From assembly GCA_019114445.1 (NCBI GenBank), contig DXFL01000012.1, positions 65,027-97,075 on the forward strand: a stretch of DNA of 32,049 bases, written 5' to 3'. Every line of letters begins with the position of its first letter. Position 1 is the first letter of the stretch. This document shows, one piece after another, positions 15,533-23,936 of the stretch. Origin of the DNA: Candidatus Barnesiella excrementigallinarum. GTDB lineage: Bacteria; Bacteroidota; Bacteroidia; Bacteroidales; Barnesiellaceae. The translations under genes and the position numbers were made by a program. Below the pieces are notes generated by a model. That model was given only the letters and a program-made list of their open reading frames with translations. It was not told the DNA's origin and searched no databases.

Positions 15533-16738
15533 CTATCTAGCATTGCTTCGTTGTTTCTGTTTGCCTTTCATTAGCCGATCCATATCCTCCGAAATCTTGT
15601 CATCTGTAACTTTTGCGTATCCTTGTGTCGTTCTGATATTTGTATGTCCCATCATCTTTGATATGCTTTCCATAGGAACCCCTGCAGAGACCATTAGGGT
15701 GCCAAAAGTGTGACGACTTTGATGATATGACAGGTTATGTTTGAACTGAAGCGAAAATCCCAGCTCATGTATTTCAAACCAAATCATGCTCCGTATGGGT
15801 AACGGGAAAATGGGCTTACTGTCATCTGTCGTATTATACAAGGAAATTATCTGCTCCGCTACCGGGTGTAATGGTATAAATGACTCAACGCTTGTTTTCT
15901 TGCGGTATGTTCTGATATATTTCCGTCCTTCTCCAGTTGTACCTATATGATGCGGATAGAGATTGCGTACATCAACATAAGCCAAACCGCAAAAACATGA
16001 AAATATAAAGGTTCTTCTTGCCAATTCTTGTAATGGATCAGGCTTAGGGCTGCTCATTATCTCCTGAAGTTGTTTCTTGCTTATATACATAAGCTTTGCA
16101 GGTGCCTTCTTTTCATATTTTATATCATCCAAAGGATTATACCTCAAGATTCCGTTATCTACGGCTAAATAGACCAAACGTTTCAGCCAACAAAGACAAT
16201 GGTTCCGGTATGATGGCTTATGAGGGTAATTTGTTTTCAGATATAAAATATAATTGATACCAAACTCTTCGGTTATATCTGTAAAAAGCATGTCCTCCTT
16301 GCCCAAAGAACGGATGTATTCGCCAAGATAGTAATGATACATTTTTGATTGCCTGTAACTGGAAGTTGAATCTATTTGAATAGAACGGATTTTCAGATTT
16401 TCTCGTTCCACTTCCCCTGCTTGTAATATATACTTCGGGATGTCGGCAGTTCCTGTCATGGCTGTTTTCAGCAGTTCAGCACTGATAACACCGTTTACTT
16501 TCAACAGTTCAGCATAAGTTTCATCTACGCATTTCTTATATTCACAAAGCATTCCGTTCAGTCTGTTGTTTTTGACTTCTCCTTTCTTGCTGTTCCACTC
16601 TTCCGGCTGGCAATATAACCCGGTCGATAATGCAACAGCCTTTCCGTCTATTGTAATACGACACATGATTGATGTGGTCCCGTCAGATTTGACTTTACTT
16701 CGGTTTATATAATACAGTTGCTTATATGTACTTCTCAT
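15533..16738 (-). CDS. Tyrosine recombinase, second of a tandem pair (element B)
   Basis: A 401-residue Bacteroidetes-type integrase. The catalytic domain has H339 and R342 in YHQSRHTFGT, H365 in KMMGHTN and the nucleophile Y374 in TTQGYAK. Box I reads CFCGLAYVDV (248-257) with no arginine, a feature also known for IntDOT of CTnDOT and its relatives, so it is not evidence of inactivation. It starts 19 bases after the stop of the second integrase, and the pair is presumably co-expressed. Tandem recombinases in Bacteroidales often work on one element together or in separate steps. Confidence 0.9.
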   Translation of the reverse strand: MRSTYKQLYYINRSKVKSDGTTSIMCRITIDGKAVALSTGLYCQPEEWNSKKGEVKNNRLNGMLCEYKKCVDETYAELLKVNGVISAELLKTAMTGTADIPKYILQAGEVERENLKIRSIQIDSTSSYRQSKMYHYYLGEYIRSLGKEDMLFTDITEEFGINYILYLKTNYPHKPSYRNHCLCWLKRLVYLAVDNGILRYNPLDDIKYEKKAPAKLMYISKKQLQEIMSSPKPDPLQELARRTFIFSCFCGLAYVDVRNLYPHHIGTTGEGRKYIRTYRKKTSVESFIPLHPVAEQIISLYNTTDDSKPIFPLPIRSMIWFEIHELGFSLQFKHNLSYHQSRHTFGTLMVSAGVPMESISKMMGHTNIRTTQGYAKVTDDKISEDMDRLMKGKQKQRSNAR

Positions 16739-16757
16739 GATTCTTTCATTTTTGGTA

Positions 16758-17987
16758 TTATAATACCAGTTTCATATCACTCGTTGCCTCGATGAATTTG
16801 TCCATATCCTCGAAAAGTTTTTTAGGAGTTACCCTTGCATAAAGCTGGGTAGTTGTCAGATTGGTATGACCAAGCATTTTGCTGATTGTTTCAATAGGAA
16901 CACCAGCCTCAAGGGTTATCAGACTTCCGAAGGTATGCCTTCCCATATGATAGACCAAATCACAGCTTATACCAGCCAGATCCCGCAAACCTTTCATGTG
17001 GCGTCTTATATTGGGGTGGTGTATCATAGGGAAAAGCTCTTTCCTGTCATCCGAACGATATTTTTCTATAAGAGAGATAGCCTCCGGCAGCAATTTGACG
17101 CGGGCCAGATATTCATTCTTCTTTCTCAGGTACTTTAACCATAAGTCACCTTTATCGTCCTTGTATATATTATCTCTAGTGATTGAAACTGCATCCGCAT
17201 ACGGAACTCCTGTATAACAGGCAAAGAGAAACAAATCTCTGGCTATATTATGAGTGATTCTTTCCGGTGGTATCACAACATCACGAATCTTTTCAAAATC
17301 CTCACGGCTCAAAGCCCGTGGTGGTTTCCGGTTCTCTTGGGGTAGTTTGAAATTCACAAAATAACGCTTCTCCGCATGTCCTTCCTTGAATGCCATCCGG
17401 CAGATTTTCTTCAGGATTGCCAGATAATGTCTTGCTGTATCTACCGCAAGTCCTTTGTCCTTCAGTATATAATCCTGAAACTCCCATGGGATGTGTTCAT
17501 TCAACTGTCCAAAAGCAACATCACTTGTCTTGAATCGTTTTTGAATAAATTCGCCAAGATACCTGCGGGTGTAAATGTATGTTGACATGGAGCTTTTAGC
17601 TACATCAATACCGATTCTTGAGCGCATATCCTCTATATGCATATCAAGCCGTTTCAACAGAGTCATCTGGGTTTCTACACTTCCCTGTAAAAGCTCTTTT
17701 ACGGCAGTTGCGTCAAAATCAGTCTTACGTTCAACAAGTGAATCAAATGCAGAATTGACAGAAAGTAAGAGACGATCAATTTTTGCATTAATATCAACTG
17801 CTTCTTTACTCTTTCCATTCAGTCGGCTTTCTCTTGGATTCCATAACTCCGGAGTACATGACAGTTTACAACTGAATTGCGCCATCGTGTTGTTCACCGT
17901 TATTCGCCCCATTATCGGAGCCTTCCCAAATTTGTCAAGACCGCTCTTTTTCAGGTAGAGCAGCACCTTGAATTTTTCTACTTTCAT
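16758..17987 (-). CDS. Tyrosine recombinase, first of a tandem pair (element B)
   Basis: A 409-residue integrase related to its downstream neighbour. H347 and R350 lie in YHMGRHTFGS, H374 in KMLGHTN and the nucleophile Y383 in TTQLYAR. Box I is CYTGVPYADA (257-266), again without the classic arginine. The N-terminal arm-binding segment (KVLLYLKKSGLDKFGKAPI) is typical of integrases from Bacteroides mobile elements. It lies at the left side of element B. Behind it are a remnant of another integrase and 650 bases with no intact gene. Differences between the two proteins suggest different roles rather than a recent duplication. Confidence 0.9.
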   Translation of the reverse strand: MKVEKFKVLLYLKKSGLDKFGKAPIMGRITVNNTMAQFSCKLSCTPELWNPRESRLNGKSKEAVDINAKIDRLLLSVNSAFDSLVERKTDFDATAVKELLQGSVETQMTLLKRLDMHIEDMRSRIGIDVAKSSMSTYIYTRRYLGEFIQKRFKTSDVAFGQLNEHIPWEFQDYILKDKGLAVDTARHYLAILKKICRMAFKEGHAEKRYFVNFKLPQENRKPPRALSREDFEKIRDVVIPPERITHNIARDLFLFACYTGVPYADAVSITRDNIYKDDKGDLWLKYLRKKNEYLARVKLLPEAISLIEKYRSDDRKELFPMIHHPNIRRHMKGLRDLAGISCDLVYHMGRHTFGSLITLEAGVPIETISKMLGHTNLTTTQLYARVTPKKLFEDMDKFIEATSDMKLVL

Positions 17988-18006
17988 ACGCTTATTTTTT
18001 TAATGG

Positions 18007-18014
18007 CAAAATTA
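18007..18014 (-). promoter_or_regulatory. Possible -7 promoter box for the tandem integrases
   Basis: On the minus strand this reads TAATTTTG, a match to the Bacteroides -7 consensus TAnnTTTG, 20 bases before the first integrase ATG. No good -33 TTTG box was found at the usual distance, so support is partial. Confidence 0.35.
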
Positions 18015-18273
18015 CCTATTTTATAAGCGTCCTTTGATATGCAAAATACTGACATACAGTGAATAATAGCCTCTGTGACAGATTCTTTATTGTTCAGTCT
18101 GTTACCTATTCGGTTCAGGTAACTGGTCGGCTAACATTCTGGTAACTGAACATCTGCAATATCCTGTCCATTTTTGCTTTCCATTGTCTCAGCAAAAAAC
18201 GGAACTTCTGCTCATATTCAACCAATTACGTTTTTCTTCCTCATCCCTTCATCTACTTGCTTCCTGTATTCTG

Positions 18274-18441
18274 TTCCACTGCTTTAGGCACTCGTATGCC
18301 GTCATCCAAATCTCTTTAGGCACAGACATTTACACAGTATCGAAGATGCTGACGCATAAGAATGTCACCACTACTCAAATCTATGCTGATTTGGTTAACT
18401 CCAAGAAGCGAGAGACGGCGAATAAGATTTCGCTGAAATAG
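18274..18441 (+). pseudogene. C-terminal remnant of a tyrosine recombinase
   Basis: These 55 codons plus a TAG encode the last part of a third, different integrase. FHCFRHSYAV keeps the arginine-histidine box, KMLTHKNVTTTQIYADLV keeps the second histidine and the tyrosine, and a short tail follows. The frame runs open to 18184, but the residues before 18274 do not look like an integrase. No start or N-terminal domain is visible, and 17988-18273 holds no other gene. It lies opposite in strand to the intact pair. It is probably the scar of an earlier element inserted at the same hotspot. Confidence 0.75.
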
Positions 18442-18458
18442 TATAAAGTTCTGTAACG

Positions 18459-18508
18459 AAAGAAGAGTCTGACATGGGGTTAAAACCTAGTTGGACTCTT
18501 CTTTTTTA
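18459..18508 (+). terminator. Rho-independent terminator after the integrase remnant
   Basis: AAAGAAGAGTC (18459-18469) pairs perfectly with 18494-18504, and the right arm runs into a stretch of T. It follows the stop of the integrase remnant by 18 bases and is probably the original terminator of that lost integrase gene, left behind with it. Confidence 0.75.
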
Positions 18509-18604
18509 TTCTATTGTGGCATAGATGGCATAGAAATAAGTACCATATCGAGGACAAATGCTGCCACTTTCTTGGATTTATAACATGGTATTTATGAAAT
18601 GACA

Positions 18605-18612
18605 TATATTTG
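18605..18612 (+). promoter_or_regulatory. Possible -7 promoter box of the two-TM protein gene
   Basis: TATATTTG matches the Bacteroides -7 consensus TAnnTTTG and lies 26 bases before the ATG at 18639. A TTG occurs at 18572-18574, further away than the usual -33 spacing, so only the -7 box is convincing. Confidence 0.4.
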
Positions 18613-18638
18613 CGCACAAACAATTAGCAAATATCACT

Positions 18639-19406
18639 ATGAATCAGAAAAGTATAGAACATATAGCACTCTATTCCCTTGTCTTGGTAGGCACTCTTGT
18701 CGTTGGCGTTTTAGCTCGGCAGTTTGTTTTATCCAAAGGCGTTGACGATTTCAGTAGTAGTGTTGCATTTTTTGCAACAGTAATTGTCTTGATGGCGATC
18801 TATGCCAGTTTACAGACAACTTTTAATCAGTTTCTGCTACCACGCATAGAAGCTTTTCTATTGCGTTTCTCTGCTTTTCAAACGATGAAAAATCACAATG
18901 ATACCGTTTCTGTTCCGGAAGCCCCTACAATCAAAGATTCAAACCAAGCTACGCCTGATGTCATTGAGTCTGCTCCTACCGCTGAAGAAACAATCTCTGG
19001 GCCTTCAGAATATGAAGTTATGCGAACCAATTCTATCGCAAAAAAGAATCGTGCTATTCAAACTAAATTGGAAAAGGTCATTAGCTATACGAAGCAAACA
19101 ATGGTTGCCTATATGAGTGAAGAGGATCTCAACCGTCTATGTACATACGTTGCTGAATATAGTTCAGGCGATACCTTGCAAAAGATAACGCCCGTAAAGG
19201 TGGATTCACAACTTAAAAGCATTGATATTATGCATTTTGGTTGGAACATTGGCAAGGCTTTTGGTATAAAGCGCATTCACACAGCCACATTCATCAAGAA
19301 TGTTTTTGCCCATACCCTCCGTGACTTGGAGATCTCAACGATTGAACGTAAAATGTCACATACGGAATCTGAATGTTACATTAAACTACAACAATTAAAA
19401 GAGTAA
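18639..19406 (+). CDS. Two-TM membrane protein with soluble C-terminal domain, element B
   Basis: A 255-residue protein of no named family I can recognise. Two membrane helices lie at about 8-28 (IALYSLVLVGTLVVGVLARQ) and 40-60 (SSVAFFATVIVLMAIYASLQ). A Pro/Glu/Ser-rich linker (about 88-125) leads to a folded, mostly helical domain (about 130-255: KNRAIQTKLEKVISYTKQTM, EEDLNRLCTYVAEYSS, HFGWNIGKAFGIKR). The last domain could contact DNA or another protein. Its position between the integrase pair and the excisionase/DUF3987 block is consistent with a structural gene of the mobilizable element. It converges on the Mrr gene, with only 6 bases between the stops. Confidence 0.65.
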   Translation: MNQKSIEHIALYSLVLVGTLVVGVLARQFVLSKGVDDFSSSVAFFATVIVLMAIYASLQTTFNQFLLPRIEAFLLRFSAFQTMKNHNDTVSVPEAPTIKDSNQATPDVIESAPTAEETISGPSEYEVMRTNSIAKKNRAIQTKLEKVISYTKQTMVAYMSEEDLNRLCTYVAEYSSGDTLQKITPVKVDSQLKSIDIMHFGWNIGKAFGIKRIHTATFIKNVFAHTLRDLEISTIERKMSHTESECYIKLQQLKE

Positions 19407-19412
19407 TATATG

Positions 19413-20360
19413 TCATTTATCATCTTCCATTGAGTCCCAATAATCACTATCCATTTTCATCACCTTAAAGGTCTTTTCTGTCTGAAGCCCCAATCCAAAA
19501 TCATATATATATTCTGTTAATTGATGGCCATTAATCAAAATAACAGTAGGCGAACCATTTAAGCTATCTACATAATCCATAGCTCCTTTTGTAAAATCGG
19601 AAGTGGTAATAAAAACTCCTTTTTTGGAAGGTGTACCAGCAACGGCACCTACAAAACTTTGAACTTCATTACGCCCAACATTATTGTCTAAAGCATATCG
19701 TTTGGCTTGAATTGAAATATGGTTAAAACCAAGAATATCTTCTTTTATGATACCATCTATACCTCCGTCATTAGAAAGCTTTGTAACTATACCTGAATTC
19801 TTTATTTCACCTCCATATCCCATCGCTTGAAGAAGTTTTACTACTAAACGTTCAAACTCTTGTGGTTTTTTACCAAGTATAGTCGTGAGGATTTCAGATT
19901 GAATAGACTGTTTAATATTATTATATGAATTATCTAAACTTTCTTGTGGAGTAAGTTCATTATCACTAATTGCATCAGAAGGATTGATTATTTCATCTTT
20001 AATTTTAGAATTCTTCTTCTGCGTTTTAGCGTTAACTGTTGTTTTAACATATTCATTAATTTGCTCATCCGTACATGAAGACAGCATAGATATCCCCTTT
20101 TCACTTATCTTATAATCTCCACGTTTTGGTTTCTCGACCAGCCCTGCAATAAACAGATAAGACAAAGCCCAGGAAATACGATCTAAAAATATTTCTCCAT
20201 TACCTGATGGATACCATGCATTCATTTCTTCATCTGTCAAATGAAAATGTTCTGCTAAAGGATCTCTAAAATCTTTGGCTCTCATAACGGTCCCCGACTT
20301 TAGTGTTTTCAGCGCTTGTATCCTAATTTGATCAAATTGCGGTATCATTTTGGTATTCAT
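19413..20360 (-). CDS. Mrr-family type IV restriction endonuclease
   Basis: A 315-residue protein from the ATG at 20360 (ATG 20348 is also possible; the longer frame begins with TTG). Residues about 5-100 are an Mrr-type N-terminal winged-helix domain (MRAKDFRDPLAEHFHLTDEE, WALSYLFIAGLVEKPKRGDY, ISEKGISML). A charged linker follows. The catalytic domain (about 165-300) shows E170 in EFERLVVKLL, D202 in DGGIDGII and Q218/K220 in ISIQAKRY, the D-QxK core of Mrr nucleases. These enzymes cut modified, usually methylated, DNA. It is a single-gene cargo set against the direction of the surrounding element B genes and more AT-rich than they are. A nearby R-M system could in principle make a substrate for it, so its specificity must exclude that mark. 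Confidence 0.88.
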   Translation of the reverse strand: MNTKMIPQFDQIRIQALKTLKSGTVMRAKDFRDPLAEHFHLTDEEMNAWYPSGNGEIFLDRISWALSYLFIAGLVEKPKRGDYKISEKGISMLSSCTDEQINEYVKTTVNAKTQKKNSKIKDEIINPSDAISDNELTPQESLDNSYNNIKQSIQSEILTTILGKKPQEFERLVVKLLQAMGYGGEIKNSGIVTKLSNDGGIDGIIKEDILGFNHISIQAKRYALDNNVGRNEVQSFVGAVAGTPSKKGVFITTSDFTKGAMDYVDSLNGSPTVILINGHQLTEYIYDFGLGLQTEKTFKVMKMDSDYWDSMEDDK

Positions 20361-20375
20361 TAATTTGATAATAAA

Positions 20376-20383
20376 CAAAGTTA
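20376..20383 (-). promoter_or_regulatory. Possible -7 promoter box of the Mrr gene
   Basis: On the minus strand this reads TAACTTTG, an exact TAnnTTTG match, 16 bases before the chosen ATG at 20360. The leader would be only a few bases long. No clear -33 box is seen. Confidence 0.35.
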
Positions 20384-20583
20384 CTGCTTTTTCCTCATAT
20401 ATTCTAATAATATATTTTTTTTATACACGAACTTTGTGTATCCAGTCACTTTCTATATTGATATTTAATTATTTACCGCTAACAATCACCACCAAAAGTT
20501 ATCTCACAGTTATATCCCGGTGATGTTTTCCACCATCAAAACACCAATTTTCTTTGCCAGCGAACAATTAAAAACGAGTACGT

Positions 20584-20952
20584 ATGGCAAACGAACAAAT
20601 CACTTTTGATAAGCTGCCGCAGGCGGTAGGTTATCTCACAGAACAGATGGAACAAATCCGGCAAATGGTGGCGGCATTGCAACCGCAGGCTTCTTCCGAC
20701 AAGCATCGTCTTATTGAAATTGACGAAGCCTGTAAAATCACACGAAAGGCGAAGCCTACCATTTATACGCTTGCGCGCAAAGGACTAATTCCAGCTTATA
20801 AAAAAGGAAAGAAACTCTACTTCTATGAAGATGAGTTGCTACAATGGATTGAGTCCGGGCGCAAGCAGATGCAGGCCATGTCACTTCAGGAACAGGCTGC
20901 GGAGATAGTACATGGGGCGAAACGCAAACCAAAGGGAGGTTATAACTTTTGA
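20584..20952 (+). CDS. Excisionase-like helix-turn-helix protein of element B
   Basis: A 122-residue protein. An N-terminal helix (LPQAVGYLTEQMEQIRQMV) is followed by an HTH_17/MerR-type winged helix: LIEIDEACKITRKAKPTIYTL (about 43-63) and GLIPAYKKGKKLYFYEDELLQWI (about 66-88). The basic tail ends KPKGGYNF. It occupies the usual slot just before the DUF3987 gene in Bacteroides mobilizable elements. Likely an excision factor or regulator. Its stop lies 11 bases before the ATG chosen for DUF3987. Confidence 0.85.
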   Translation: MANEQITFDKLPQAVGYLTEQMEQIRQMVAALQPQASSDKHRLIEIDEACKITRKAKPTIYTLARKGLIPAYKKGKKLYFYEDELLQWIESGRKQMQAMSLQEQAAEIVHGAKRKPKGGYNF

Positions 20953-20963
20953 TCTGCACGGCT

Positions 20964-22331
20964 ATGGAAACCTCCAAATTAACAGCAGAAGGTATCATCG
21001 GCGAGGCTGTGCGCATCGGAGCCAGGATGTCCGGCGGTGAGTTCCCAATAGAAGTCTTTCCTATCAGGATTCAGCGTATCATTGGCAGTTTGCACGATTG
21101 TCAGGGCTATCCCGTGGATTATGTTGCTGCGGCTATCCTTGCGGCCATTGCCGTGGGGATTGGCAACTCCCATCTGGTGCAGGTGAAGCGCAACTGGCTG
21201 GAAAGTCCTATTCTGTACATGGCACTGATTGGACGTCCCGGAGCGAATAAGAGTCATCCACTGAGTTTCGCTTTCCAGCCGTTCATTGAACATGACTATT
21301 GTCAGAATCAGGAGTATCAGAAGTTATATGCCGAGTATGAACGCACTATGTCCATGAGCAAAAAGGAACGCATGGAAGCCGGTTTGGATGAGTTTCCGCA
21401 GGCTCCCGTGCGCAGACGCTTTCTTGTTTCGGATATCACTCCCGAAGGATTGAGCCTGATACATGCCCAGAATCCCAGAGGGCTCTGCCTTTGGTCGGAC
21501 GAGCTGTCTGCCTGGTTCAAGAATTTCAACCGCTATAATAACGGTTCGGAAGAACAGTTCTGGCTTTCAGTGTTCAATGCCAAGCCCACAATTTCCGATC
21601 GCAAGAGTACGCAAAGTTCCATTTTTATCAGACGTCCTTACATTTCTGTTATCGGTACCATCCAAAAGAAGATTCTGGGCGAACTGGTCAAGGGCGAGCG
21701 TTCGAGTAACGGTTTTATTGACCGTATTCTTTTCGTGATGCCTGAATCTGTCTTGAAAAGCAGATGGAACGACCGGGAAACTCCTGAAGAATTGGAAATC
21801 CAGTGGCAACAGATTATCGACAAGTTGATTGCTCAGGATTGTCCGCATGACGAGAATAATGAGTTGCAGCCTCAATGCCTGCCATTCGATGAAGGTGCCA
21901 AGCAACGACTTTACGGTTGGCAGCATGAAAATGCCCGCCAATGTGATATGGAAACCAATGATGCTTTGGTAGGTATTTACTGCAAACTGGAAATCTACAT
22001 TATCCGGTTTTGTCTGATTATCCAACTTGCCCGATGGACTTGCGGAGAGTGCGATAAGCATACGATTGACCTTGAAAGTGTGAACCGTGCCATCCTGCTG
22101 GCCGAGTATTTTCGGACTACAGCTGTAAAAGTGCAGACTTCCGTCAGTCAGGAACAGTTGAGCGAATTGCACCGCAACATCTACCAGAATCTGCCTCAGA
22201 GATTTACGACGGCAGAAGGTATCGGCATTGCCGAAAGCTACGGAATGAAGGAGCATGCTTTCAAGATGTTTCTAAAACGACACATCGGAACATTATTCAG
22301 AAAAGAGAATCATGGAGAATACAGTAAATAA
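20964..22331 (+). CDS. DUF3987-type P-loop protein (replication/primase-associated) of element B
   Basis: A 455-residue protein from the ATG at 20964; the frame extends 15 bases to a TTG that overlaps the preceding stop and is rejected. The Walker A-like LIGRPGANKS lies near residue 93 and the Walker B-like LCLWSDELSAWF near 178. Both are typical of DUF3987 proteins, which resemble the helicase half of phage and plasmid primase-helicases. The C-terminal part ends in a winged-helix-like segment (RFTTAEGIGIAESYGMKEHAFKMFLKRHI). The following DUF6371-like gene carries a zinc ribbon and a TOPRIM-like region, so the two may act as helicase and primase parts in replication of the excised element. 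The role is inferred. Confidence 0.83.
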   Translation: METSKLTAEGIIGEAVRIGARMSGGEFPIEVFPIRIQRIIGSLHDCQGYPVDYVAAAILAAIAVGIGNSHLVQVKRNWLESPILYMALIGRPGANKSHPLSFAFQPFIEHDYCQNQEYQKLYAEYERTMSMSKKERMEAGLDEFPQAPVRRRFLVSDITPEGLSLIHAQNPRGLCLWSDELSAWFKNFNRYNNGSEEQFWLSVFNAKPTISDRKSTQSSIFIRRPYISVIGTIQKKILGELVKGERSSNGFIDRILFVMPESVLKSRWNDRETPEELEIQWQQIIDKLIAQDCPHDENNELQPQCLPFDEGAKQRLYGWQHENARQCDMETNDALVGIYCKLEIYIIRFCLIIQLARWTCGECDKHTIDLESVNRAILLAEYFRTTAVKVQTSVSQEQLSELHRNIYQNLPQRFTTAEGIGIAESYGMKEHAFKMFLKRHIGTLFRKENHGEYSK

Positions 22332-22335
22332 ACCT

Positions 22336-22396
22336 GTTACTATGCACATTTTCGCAACCGAGGGGGTTGTGAAGTTGCGAAAATGTGCATAGTAAC
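22336..22396. repeat. Perfect 23-base inverted repeat between DUF3987 and DUF6371 genes
   Basis: The arm at 22336-22358 (beginning GTTACTATGC, ending TTTCGCAAC) is the exact complement of 22374-22396, with a 15-base loop. The structure begins 4 bases after the DUF3987 stop and ends 18 bases before the next ATG. No T-run follows, so it is not a normal terminator. A long perfect stem kept between two replication-type genes suggests an origin, a binding site for a dimeric protein, or an RNA hairpin that protects or limits the downstream message. Confidence 0.85.
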
Positions 22397-22414
22397 ATCC
22401 AAACAGAAAGAAAA

Positions 22415-23488
22415 ATGAACTACAGATTCACATTAGAACCATACAAAGGTATCAGAAGCCGGCACGCATGCCCGAACTGCCACCGCAAAAGTTGTTTTGC
22501 CAAATACATCGATACGGAAAAGCAAATCAGCTTTCCTGATTATGTAGGGCGATGCAACCATGAACAGAAGTGCGGCTACAACTATACGCCCAAAATGTAC
22601 TTTGACGAGAACCCGATGGCCAAAGAACGATTGAACGAAGAGTTTGTGCCGATGTCAAAGCCCCGCATCAGTCTGCCTCCTGCAGCATCCTTCATTGAGC
22701 CGGATATCATGAGGCAGTCCCTGAAGCTGTATCACACGAACAAGCTGTTTCAGTTTCTGAGTTTCCATTTCGGGCAGGAGGCTACTGAAAAGCTGATGTT
22801 GCGATACCATGTAGGAACCTCGAAACATTGGCCGGGAGCTACAGTCTTCTAGCAGGTGGATATTTCCGGACAGATACGCACCGGAAAAGTGATGCTCTAC
22901 AATCCCGAAAACGGAAGACGGATTAAAGAGCCGCACAACTACATCACGTGGGTACATTCCCTTTTGAAGAAAGAGAATTTCAACCTCCGGCAATGCCTGT
23001 TTGGTGAGCATCTTTTGTCCTCCGACCAGCAGCGTCCAGTGGCCCTTGTGGAGAGTGAGAAAAGCGCTTTGATATCCAGCTTCTATCTGCCACAATACCT
23101 CTGGATTGCTTCGGGCGGAAAGAACGGAGCGTTTAATCGGGATGCCATGAGCGTATTGAGAAACCGACGTGTCCTGCTCTTCCCCGACTTGGGTGCAACC
23201 GACTATTGGAACAGTAAAATGGAGATGATCCGAAGCCTGGGAATAGAGGTTTCTCTCTTCGATTTTATGGAAAGAAATGCAACAAAAGAAGAACGGGATG
23301 CGGGTTATGACATCGCCGATTTTCTGCTGAGAGAAGAGACAAAGGAAGCTATTTTTAATCGTCTTATCGCATTGAATCCGGCCTTAAAAACGCTGGTCGA
23401 AACTTTCGATTTGCAGCTTGTCAATGTGGAGAAAGCACCGCTTTCAGCAACGGTTCAACGTACTCGGAAAGGACTTTTCAAACGATGA
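22415..23488 (+). pseudogene. DUF6371-like zinc-ribbon/TOPRIM-type protein interrupted by an amber codon
   Basis: The coding frame starts at ATG 22415 (MNYRFTLEPYKGIRSRHACPNC) and would run 357 codons to 23488, but an in-frame TAG stands at 22850-22852. Before it are 145 residues with a zinc ribbon (CPNC...RCNHEQKCGYNY). After it, in the same frame, follow about 211 residues with a TOPRIM-like core (VALVESEKSALIS, LLFPDLGATDYW). The surroundings read ATVF-stop-QVDISGQIRTGK; relatives I recall have tryptophan here, so TGG to TAG is the likely change. The nearest restart is ATG 22892. Either the gene is recently broken, the two halves are made separately, or the base is a sequencing error. TAG is used as a normal stop by other genes in the window, so recoding is unlikely. 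Confidence 0.8.
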
Positions 23489-23521
23489 CTTTCAGATGTC
23501 TGATTCACTTCTTTTTCACTG

Positions 23522-23565
23522 GAGCAAGTTTATGCCGGTGTATTACATTTCCCGGCCACTTGCTC
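23522..23565. other. Nested hairpin, candidate oriT of element B
   Basis: GAGCAAGT (23522-23529) pairs with ACTTGCTC (23558-23565) and encloses GCCGG (23534-23538) pairing with CCGGC (23552-23556). It lies in the gap before mobC, where the transfer origin of such elements normally sits. It shares no obvious sequence with the candidate oriT of element A, which fits a different relaxase specificity. Confidence 0.5.
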
Positions 23566-23627
23566 ACCTCAAAAGACGGTGAGATGGCTCCCGATGGTCA
23601 CAATTATTAATCTCAAGAGTAGATATT

Positions 23628-23936
23628 ATGGACAAGAAAAATACAGTTACAATCCGTCTTACAGACGAACAATTCGGCTGGCTCAGAGCACTCAGCCGAC
23701 GCAGTAAACGCAGTCAAAGCGAAGTAGTGCGTTCACTCATCGAACACGGTACAGTGCGCGAACGGATTACGAAAGAAAATCTTGACATCATCCGAAAACT
23801 GATTGGCGAAAGCACGAACCTGAACCAGCTTGCCAAACGAGCCAACGCTTACGGTTTTTATCGTGTGGCCGATGAGTGCAGTACCGCCGTTCAACAGATT
23901 TCACAACTCATAAAACAGCTCAAGGATGATAGGTAA
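23628..23936 (+). CDS. MobC-family relaxosome accessory protein of element B
   Basis: A 102-residue protein. The N-terminal part (NTVTIRLTDEQFGWLRALSR, then RSQSEVVRSLIEHG) is ribbon-helix-helix-like. The MobC hallmark STNLNQLAKRANAYGFYRVAD lies at about 64-84. It binds oriT and assists the relaxase. Its 3' end overlaps the relaxase start by 11 bases, so the two are translationally coupled. It is distinct from the MobC at 11415-11789. Confidence 0.9.
   Translation: MDKKNTVTIRLTDEQFGWLRALSRRSKRSQSEVVRSLIEHGTVRERITKENLDIIRKLIGESTNLNQLAKRANAYGFYRVADECSTAVQQISQLIKQLKDDR

Noticed and set aside
22850..22852. Amber codon read as an amino acid (recoding)
   Set aside because: Several other genes in the window end with TAG in the expected place, so a recoded TAG would extend them; a point mutation is simpler.
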